Source: Epiperipatus broadwayi
Lineage: Eukaryota > Onychophora > Udeonychophora > Euonychophora > Peripatidae
DNA: 64,000 nucleotides
NCBI GenBank assembly: GCA_028023455.1
Contig: JAQFVV010000346.1
Location: forward strand, 186,001-250,000
Direction: 5' to 3'
Position numbers and translations under genes: made by a program. Below the pieces are notes generated by a model. The model did no database searches and was not told the DNA's origin. It saw only the letters and a program-made list of their open reading frames with translations. This document shows positions 55,900 to 64,000 of this stretch, piece by piece (the stretch's first letter is position 1; the number at the start of each line of letters is the position of its first letter).

Positions 55900-58650
55900 T
55901 ATATTCTTTTCAACCATTATCAATTTATTGTAATACATTCTTTGAGTTAAATCCAGTTTCTTTTATCCTTAATTTTTTTCCCCATGTCTATCCACCCCTT
56001 ACATGGTTTCTTTCTAAGTCTCTTACTATCTTTTCAGGTATAGTTTACTCCATTTAGCCATTTATTATTATTTCTTCCAGCCAATATTCAACCCAATTTA
56101 ATATATCTTTTCTTTCACTGATGTCAGAAATGTACATTTTATTTTATTTTATGTATTTTGTTTTTATTCTTGTTTTTAATTCTATCACCTATTTCTCCAA
56201 ACTATACTGCTTATTGTGCAATCTTTCTATTGCTCTTCTATCACGTCTGATCCATAAACAAACATTAATAAAATACTTATTAACATCCCTTTTCAAATGC
56301 ATAGGCATATTTGTTTTTAAAATAGCTATCCAAATTTAATTCTGTAATTTAATTTTATTCAATGTGATTTCAACTATATTAATAATTTGACCAAAACCTA
56401 ACAGTTGTTAACTCTTAATTTATTCCTATTAATCTTCTTTTTTTAAAATCCATTAAACATTGCTTTAGTATCTAGTATTTATTTTTTGTTCTATTTTCTT
56501 ACTTTCATGTGAAAATTATTTTAAAAACAATTACAAACTAAAGATAACTTAAGTAAGCTCATTATTATTTTTTTGTTTCCTATTTTAATCCATGAAATAA
56601 AACATGCTGCAAAAATTTATGAGAGATGGAATCACACTGTCTTAAACATCCTTATTAAGGTAATCAGTTCATTCTGATATAATGTTTTTATTTATAATGT
56701 TCCTAAACTTTAGGCATAGAAGAAATACTTATAAAGTAAAAATCCAATGCAAAACAACTATTCTCATTGGCTTTTTATTACCTCTGTTACTTCTTGGTTA
56801 AAATCTAGTACATTTCGTTAAAAATAAGGATTTTTTAAATTTATTTTAGACAGCTTAACTATTAACAAGATATGAAGGAACGTGTAAAAATTTCAACCAG
56901 GAAATGGAATGATTAATGATTTTATAAAGTCCTTCAATTCTTCATATTGTAAACATAGATTTAACAGTCATTAAATATGTGTTTCATAGTTTGTGATTTA
57001 CTACCTACATTCAGTCTATGGTCAATAGCTGTGGTTGGTTAATCATAAACTATAAATCATATTGTTAATTTAGTGTTAGAACTATTTTTAAAACTAACTT
57101 CTTTTTTTTTTTGATTAATTCTAGTTCAGTGTTCTCTTAATTAGTTGTGAGTGGAAGGAGTTTGACAATGGTAAATGAAAATGTAACAATTTACTCTGGA
57201 TAAATACTTTGCATATAATAGAGACATATATGAGAGATAGTTTACCTGGGCCAACTGATGAGTGCTGGTTCAGCACGAAATGCATCTTGGGGGTCATTTG
57301 TTTTTTTTATTATATCTTTATTTATATGAATTTGAAAAGAATGGGGATTATATCTATAAAAATAAAAGTAGTGTACTATAATTACTTTTAAATCTAGTTT
57401 GTTCTTTTGGTTGGTTCACTTTTTTTTTATTTGCAGTGAAGTTAATAAAAATCTTATATTGAACTGATAGGTCTATAATTTCTAATTTTTTTTTATCCAT
57501 CTGACTTAAATACGAGTATTATTGTATTTTTCTAAACATTTGGTACATTATCATTTAGGTAATTAGTATGCAGCTTTTCAATAATTTCTCTATTCTTAAT
57601 CTGCTTTTTTTTTAAAAAAAAATCAAATTGTCATTATTTTCTGAAGCTTTTGTATTCTTTATATATTTGATTTAATGATTCACATCTTTAGTTAAAACAT
57701 GTATTTTAAAGATATCTTATAATGTAGGCTGTATACATTTGTATGGACTGGTTCATTGTAGAATTCTTCCGCATATGCTATTATCTCATTATAGTAACTG
57801 CGCCATCTTCTAATTTTTCTATAGCTTTTTTATTATTTCAGTTAAATTTACTTCTTAACTCATTATTTAAATGAATCAAATTTCAATTTTTTAATATTTT
57901 TTTTCTTAAAAATCAAAATTTATTGTTCAAGAATTTATAAGCAGTTTGAGCATTGGAGTTGACAGATGGTCCATGATCCATCGACTTAGAGCTGCACTAA
58001 AACATGTAGGGCATTCTTATTTATTTACCTTGACTCAGTTGAAAATTGAATGATGAAATGATACTTTTTGTTATTACTATCTACAGTTGTTCCTATTAGA
58101 GTGTCAAGTATTGTCATTGATTTCATTCAATATTAAGCCATGTTAAAAGTTCGTTAATACTTTATAAAGGTTAGTAAATTGTATTTTAAATTCACCAGAT
58201 CATTTTAAAGATTAGAAATAGCAATTTTTTTTGATATTATCTTACTTAAATACTGGTCTCTGGTTTTACATTTTCATCTATCTTAATATCTAATTGATAA
58301 TCACATTCATTTTCTGTTAAGTATTTAATAATCACAAAATTCTTTTATATGTATTTATTGCTAAAATACAATCCAAATTATGTAGTATCTTTATTTGGAT
58401 GCTTATTTGGATTATTCTCAGAAAAAATAATTTAGTTTTTTTTATAAATTACACAAATCTATCTACATTCACATTTACTAACAGGGTTTTCACCTTTCCG
58501 TTGTTTCTGGTCTTGACATTAAAACATCTCATGGCAAATTTAAGATGCATTTGTGATTAAAAATACTTTTACTTCTATGAAAAACTATCTTTTCATCAGG
58601 ATGTGAATTTATTAAACTATGGACCTGAATTATCTGTGTTGAGTATCTTC
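55900..58650 (-). pseudogene. Very decayed RTE-like LINE
   Basis: The minus strand shows the same string order as the RTE at 38.9-40.7 kb, with blocks resembling its 39.0, 39.5-39.6 and 40.0 kb parts: 55975-56100 (C-terminal block), 56400-56500 (AAAATCCATTAAACATTGCTT) and 57400-57600 (GAACTGATAGGTCTATAATTT). A family D hammerhead piece lies inside at 57230-57310. Confidence 0.4.
57246..57296 (+). ncRNA. Hammerhead ribozyme with intact core (family D)
   Basis: Helix I strand CCAA at 57251-57254, core CTGATGA at 57255-57261, perfect 6-bp stem II (57262-57267 with 57271-57276) closed by the GTT loop, GAAA at 57277-57280, self-complementary helix III ATGCAT (57280-57285), cleavage expected after C57286, and helix I strand TTGG at 57287-57290. 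Every invariant base of the type I hammerhead is present. The two-base-pair or intermolecular helix III means efficient cleavage probably needs two copies. The lower part of helix I, kept in sister copies, is weak here. Confidence 0.8.
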
Positions 58651-59148
58651 AGTTAAATTAAATAATTAATCTTGCTGCTTTATCTGATATATCATTGATC
58701 TTCATGATATTTTTTTAAATTTTTATTTATATTGATTCATGACTTTTAAATATTTGAGCCTAAATAAAGTATCTGTCCATTTTTCAAATTGTTGCATCAT
58801 CTAGCTTTTCAATCTTATAATGTTTCACCCCCCCCTCTTCCTCAATTTTTGTAATCTTTTTGTAAGTAGCCAAATAAAAAGCCATTTTCTATTATATGTA
58901 AATATGAAAATTTAATTTTGGCTTTAAATTTATATAATGCATTTTAAATACAGTAATCATGAATCTATATGAAAACCATTTCTTAAAGTATATTGCTCCA
59001 AACTGAACAAGGAGACACTTTTCAGTTTTAACTTCACAAAATTGCAGCTTCCTTTTAAGCATTTCTGATGTTGAAAAATTAATGAAGTAAAATATTTATG
59101 GATTAATTTTTTTGGACAAGTTAAAATTTTATTGGAAATAGTAGTATA
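58651..59148. other. AT-rich spacer, nothing recognised
   Basis: No supported feature. Confidence 0.45.
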
Positions 59149-59156
59149 TTACAGAG

Positions 59157-59591
59157 CAAGGATGGCCAAACTTTTAGATGTTGGGGAAACATTTTTGGTG
59201 AAAGTGTACGTGAGGGTGTCTACTTTTTTTATATAAGGGTTTTTTAAGTACTTACAAATATTGGTGATGTTTTTAGAAAATATGAACTGATTAATTTTTT
59301 TTCTAGAAGATACAAATTGTCATTTTACTATGACTACTATTAAATTACCTCAGCTTCCTCTAGGATTACAATTTGTCCATATCGCTTTATAAAATATTTA
59401 TTAAATTACAATTTTAAATTACCTATAAATAATTTTTTTCTAGAGCTGGTCCTGAATTTTTAAAAAAATTCAAAATATAGAGGAAAAAAAAAAGTTATTG
59501 TTTTAGAATTATATTAAAATAAATTAGTTATAAATTTTACAAAAAAAAAAAAAAGAAATTATGTGCTCGGTTGAAATCTTGGCCACCCCTA
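59157..59591. mobile_element. hAT-like MITE
   Basis: Left end CAAGGATGGCCAAACTTT and right end CTTGGCCACCCCTA are inverted repeats of the CAGGGGTGGCCAA type (10 of 13 positions agree). 435 bp, non-coding. No matching 8-bp duplication, so it is old or an edge is off. Confidence 0.55.
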
Positions 59592-62500
59592 TTTCCATCC
59601 TGTTTTAAAAATTGTCACTTTATTACATTAAATGAAAAAGTTGATTTAAGATGGATTACTCTCAGTTACAATCAAACAAGGAAGTTAATAAAACGAGAGA
59701 AGCAGATTTGCTAATTATTTGTATTTATTTTTTTAAGATGTTACATAATCTCAACATCAGTTGAAATATTTTTTTAATATCTCAAGATAGTCTTGATTCT
59801 ATTATCAATAATATGTTATCTATTTCTAGCTTAAATTTATTTTATGAAAATATCAAAAGATCTCAAAAATAAAATTTTTCTATCATAAGTATTTTATCTA
59901 TTCGTAAAGAAAATATTTTGTTTTAAACTTACACTATATAGATGAGCATGCTTTCGGCCTAGTTGGTCAAATTCATAGTGCTCAAACTCAGCCCATGATT
60001 CTGAGTACTTCCTAGTTATTTAGCATCCTAGAATTTCCTCATTTTCATTTAACCTAAATACTACTTGATCTTCCAAATGATTTAATTTTTTTTTTTTTCA
60101 AAAGTGCTCGTAATATCTATGTGAAGTGAAGTTTTAATTTTACTTTGATATCAAACAATAACTCATCATAGCTATAATTGAAGACTTAGACAAGAAAATA
60201 TATAAGATGACTATATTTAATATTTGGCAATGGTAAAAAAAATATCAGCTTTGGATTTTTGCTTCTTCATGTTCCAAGATCAAATATCAACGATCTCTTT
60301 AACATTCTTTTTTCAGTGAAGTTAATGCATATTTTCTTTCATGAAAAGATTTTTTAAAGGAAGGAGGATTAGATTCTAATTGTTTTAATATTTCCAAACT
60401 CTGTCTGAGTCACAATTAAATGCGCTCCAAAGCCTGCTCTAACATAGGGACTATACCTTCATTTAATAAAACTAAAAATTTTGGTCATATAGTATTAAAA
60501 GTTTTTTATTGAAACTAATAGTTAATGATATCATGGTGTTTTTAAATATTGATAGTTTTGTTAAAACTTTCAAAAATATTGGTCCACTTGATAAAATTAA
60601 TATAATTATGAAAAAAATTAATTTAAAAAAATTTCTATTTTGTTGTCAAGGATTTAATAATTTTATTAATAGTTATTGATTAACTATTTTAGATCTCATT
60701 CCACAAGATTAATTTTTTTAAATCTTTTAATTAATAAAAATTTTATTGAATTTGAAACTATTATAAAAGAACAAAAAAAAAAAGATTTATCATATTACTA
60801 TATATATGTATATATCTACACAAACATGCCAACATAGTATGGAAACAAATTAGTTTATTAATAAGTGTGGTTTATCTCAAAAATTGTGCAGTATATTATG
60901 TTTCAAAATTATTTAATTTTTAACTATTTATTTATTTTTAGATTAATTGCTTTGAATTGAACTATTGCAAAATGTAGCAATCTTTATTAGATCCTTAAGT
61001 ATGAAATATCTTCTTGAAAATGTTCATGAAGTTATATTTACTTCAAGGGAATTAATCTCTTTATAATGTATACATATTGAAAGCCTCCAAACATTTTCTA
61101 TAATGTTCAGATTGTTATCTTTATTAGTGAGCTGTAAAATTTTTTAAAAGTCTCATTTAATTACAATCCTGATTTAAAATTTTTTTATTGTAGTAGTGAG
61201 TCACTGCTTGTTTCAGAACATTAAAATAAAATAAAAACCATTTCTAGAAATTACTAACCATTTCTAGAAATTACTATACTCTCTCAAATCGTTGTATGTT
61301 CAAAATTGAGAGGAAAAAATACAAAATAGTATGTATTGTATATTTTTCACTCATAACTGGAATTTCTATATTGCTTTTTAATAATCACAAGTAAGCAGTT
61401 ATAAGTAGTCAATATAGTATGTACTAGCAAAATAAAGTAAATTTTCACAATTACGTCGTCTATCCGTATCTAATATAACTTTTTATAGAACAGGTAATCC
61501 TCAGATTGTCAATGATACGATATTTAGAATGGCTAGAAATTTATGTTTAATTTTAAATAAGGTTTTATCACAGTATTATCAATATAATTTGTATTTGTGT
61601 GAATTAGAGAAATGTTAGATCATATTATTTTTAGATTGCTGCAAAAAATTTGAGCTGCAAATGAGCGTTTTTTTTAAGTTTCAAAGGAAAATTTGTTTTC
61701 AGTTTAAATACAGTGAAAATTACTTAGATCAATATATATAGTTAAGTGTTTACATATAAATTCTTAATAAATAATGAAAAGGGCAAAATCTTATTCAACT
61801 TTGATTCCTAATAATTATCATCCTTCTTGAATTATTGTAATTCTAATCATTCTTGTATAATTTAAGGTTTCATCTTGATTTTATCAGCGACCATAAAAAT
61901 ATCCAATAGCACAACCTTGTTCCTCAATCTTATTTGTTCTATTTTATTATAGAAAGTATTTGAGTGTCTTCTATGATTATTCTCGTACATATATCCACAT
62001 CTGGTGTATCACATTGATTAAAATGTAAATGTAGCAGCACAAATGCTGAGAAGAAATTCCCTAGCAAAAGAATTTTGATTTCTGTATGTTGTTGGTATTA
62101 ATGCACATCCACAATGAAGCCCCTGATTTTATAGAAAAATTGAGATTGAATTTCATTCTTTGTAACAGCAACGTCATGCATCCGCATTATTAATGTCTTT
62201 TATACTTCACAAAGTTTTTTGCAATAGCTCTATCAGATTTATTATTTTAAAACTTCTAACAATGTTGCCTGTTATGAGATCATACTACAAAATAAAATTT
62301 TATTCAGCGTTTATTGCATTATTTCATTTAAAAATTTTTTTGGTCAGGAACTTTTGTTAAATATAATAATCTACTACTTATTAAAATAACCCTTCTCATA
62401 TTTTTTTATTGCTACTATGACTATATTTGAACAGTAATCATCTATTGTTGCATTGCTTATTTAAATTAAACTATAATGCATACCAATTTTACTTTTTTTT

Positions 62501-63199
62501 TTTGTTTATATCTTTATATATAATTTTTTAATTTTTAGAATATATATGATAGAAAGAATTAGCTATTTGGAAATTCAATTTCTAAAAAAAATCGAGTGAT
62601 TTCTATATATTTTGTCTAGATATGATAAATATCTGGAAATCTTTAAAATAATCTGAATAACTAATAAGAATCAAATATCCTTTTTGTTCAAAATTTTTTT
62701 TTGTTAATACTGAGCATTGTATCCTAAAGTTTTAAAGTAAGAAATATTTAGCAGTACTAGTATACCATTTTTATAAGAAGCGTTAGGAATCTTAGTTTGC
62801 TATAGACCTACTTTGCCAAAATGAATAAAGTGCAGATTTCTAAAAGCAATCATTAATTTATAATCACAAGTTATTTCTTTTAGTAGCTTCATTTTGCTCT
62901 GATATAGTTGTTTCTAGATTCTATGGGTTTTCAAGAAATTGGCCATCTATTTATTTATTCTTTGCCCTTATATAATGGATTATTTTTAATTATTAATTTT
63001 TCTTTTAACTTTTCAATAATGTTGCCTCACATTTATCTACAAAATCTAATAATCTTTTTGAAAAGTAAAATGTTACTAAAAGTAAGAATCCACAATTCTT
63101 TTCAGATTAATTTTGTTATAGAAAGCATTGTTTTTTTAATTTTTATCAAGAACTTTATTACATATTTTAATTCGATTTAATTGTTGATACATAGGAAAA
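59592..63199. other. Long AT-rich stretch, nothing recognised
   Basis: Minus-strand text near 61900-62150 has short protein-like runs (for example IPTTYRNQNSFARNFFSAFV) that may be transposon remains, but no family is recognised. A 21-bp duplication lies at about 61238-61279. Confidence 0.35.
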
Positions 63200-63730
63200 A
63201 CATGATTCTTATTCACACATAAGAGGGATTGTCCTGGCAGATGAAGGATTGCTAGTCACCTTCAGTTCTATAACGAATGTCTATCAGGTCCCATGTTGTC
63301 ATGAAAGTAAACTGCAGCACAATTCGCTTATCTCTGTCCCTCTTTATCCTGAGTTTATATATAAAAATCTGCCGAGATGTCAGCATCAGATTGATTATAA
63401 AGCATTTCACAACGGATAACCCAATAATTATAAATCAAGAAAATGGAACTTTTCACCACCGAAAAATTTCCATCAGCAATACCAGCTATGAGGGAGATGA
63501 TTAAAGATTGTTTTACGGCATATACTAAATGGATCATAGTTTTACATTCTTGAAAGACTGGATATTGGGTGAAGATGTGGATAATGATGTTTTCCTCCAT
63601 GAGGCACAGCGAGCGGATCCGATCCAAACAAGTGAATCCTCTGCGGAAAGCATTGTTTTGTAGCTGCTTACAAGTGATAGACCTAAATAAACAAATTGAC
63701 TTTGTTTCAAAACTTTGAATTTTCAAGCCA
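63200..63730 (-). pseudogene. LINE tail of the same group as the 45-53 kb LINE
   Basis: Minus frame 63726-63355 ends an ORF2: FRRGFTCLDRIRSLCLMEEN (zinc-motif region), then AVKQSLIISLIAGIADGNFS and VVKSSIFLIYNYWVIRCEML. This aligns with ISEGEYAIVHSVTFLIYGIW in the LINE at 52.95 kb. Beyond the stop, CATGGGACCTG recurs as at 53120. Reverse transcriptase would lie outside the window or is truncated. Confidence 0.65.
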
Positions 63731-64000
63731 TAAATGTTAGCTTGACTATTGTGAATGAGGAAATTGAACTGCTAGATAAATTTAATGCATAGGTGATCAT
63801 TTTCACTGCTCCATTGATTATTCAATGTTTAAATCAAAAATTAAATATTAACTAGAAAATTTCTGATCCTTTGTTCAGGATGATTTCAGTAATTGGATTT
63901 TTTTTTTTTTTTAATTAGTAAATATTTATATTCACTACTGTATGCGTCTTAAGATGTCTCAATATGTTTCAATTGTATCAATATAAAATAATATTTGTCT

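Noticed and set aside
1-64000. CRISPR arrays, bacterial operons, rRNA genes, intact tRNA genes
   Set aside because: None seen; split exons, SINE, LINEs and hAT elements show animal nuclear DNA, and the only tRNA-like B box belongs to the SINE.

Overview
This is AT-rich eukaryotic, clearly animal, DNA. The only confidently recognised host gene is the 5' end of a metastasis-associated (MTA-family, NuRD subunit) gene at 30796-31658: a start codon and three short exons with canonical splice sites. The encoded start ([32 protein letters not shown]) is that of the MTA BAH domain. Exon 3 ends in ADKHQ, which fits a protostome invertebrate better than a vertebrate, but I cannot name the species. Upstream lies a comparatively GC-rich promoter with two perfect CRE palindromes, an E-box and a 7-codon upstream ORF. 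No later MTA exon was found, so everything from 31659 to the window end is probably intron 3 filled with transposons.

Layout. 1-20 kb: AT-rich spacer holding short fold-back or dimeric retroposons (families A, B, C, D, E, F below), a hAT (DUF4371/ZMYM1-like) transposase relic, a tRNA-like SINE, a hAT MITE and RTE-like LINE scraps. 20-24 kb: two Penelope-like elements (PLEs) with reverse transcriptase and GIY-YIG endonuclease remnants, one carrying an inverted copy of its own tail. 24-30 kb: LINE fragments and a tandem array of family D. 30-32 kb: the MTA promoter and exons 1-3. 34-37.4 kb: a third, divergent PLE split by a 737-bp insertion. 38.9-40.7 kb: an RTE-like LINE hit by a SPIN-like hAT element. 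41-54.7 kb: a four-level nest, namely a hAT element with a GTF2IRD2-like transposase containing a Merlin element and a full-length APE-type LINE, which itself contains a non-coding LTR retrotransposon. 55-64 kb: decayed RTE-like LINE, a near-perfect hammerhead copy, a hAT MITE and a LINE tail.

The most interesting signal is that at least six unrelated short repeat families in this one window fold as type I hammerhead ribozymes or their relics. They share the CUGANGA core, stem II, GAAA and a very short self-complementary helix III. Where I could find the edges (families A, C and E) the copies sit between perfect 13-15-bp target duplications, and many copies are inverted or tandem dimers. This looks like a retrozyme-like, non-autonomous retroposon system, plausibly driven by the Penelope-like elements in the same window, two of which carry hammerhead relics after their ORFs. 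All of this comes from reading the sequence; no folding or database search was run.
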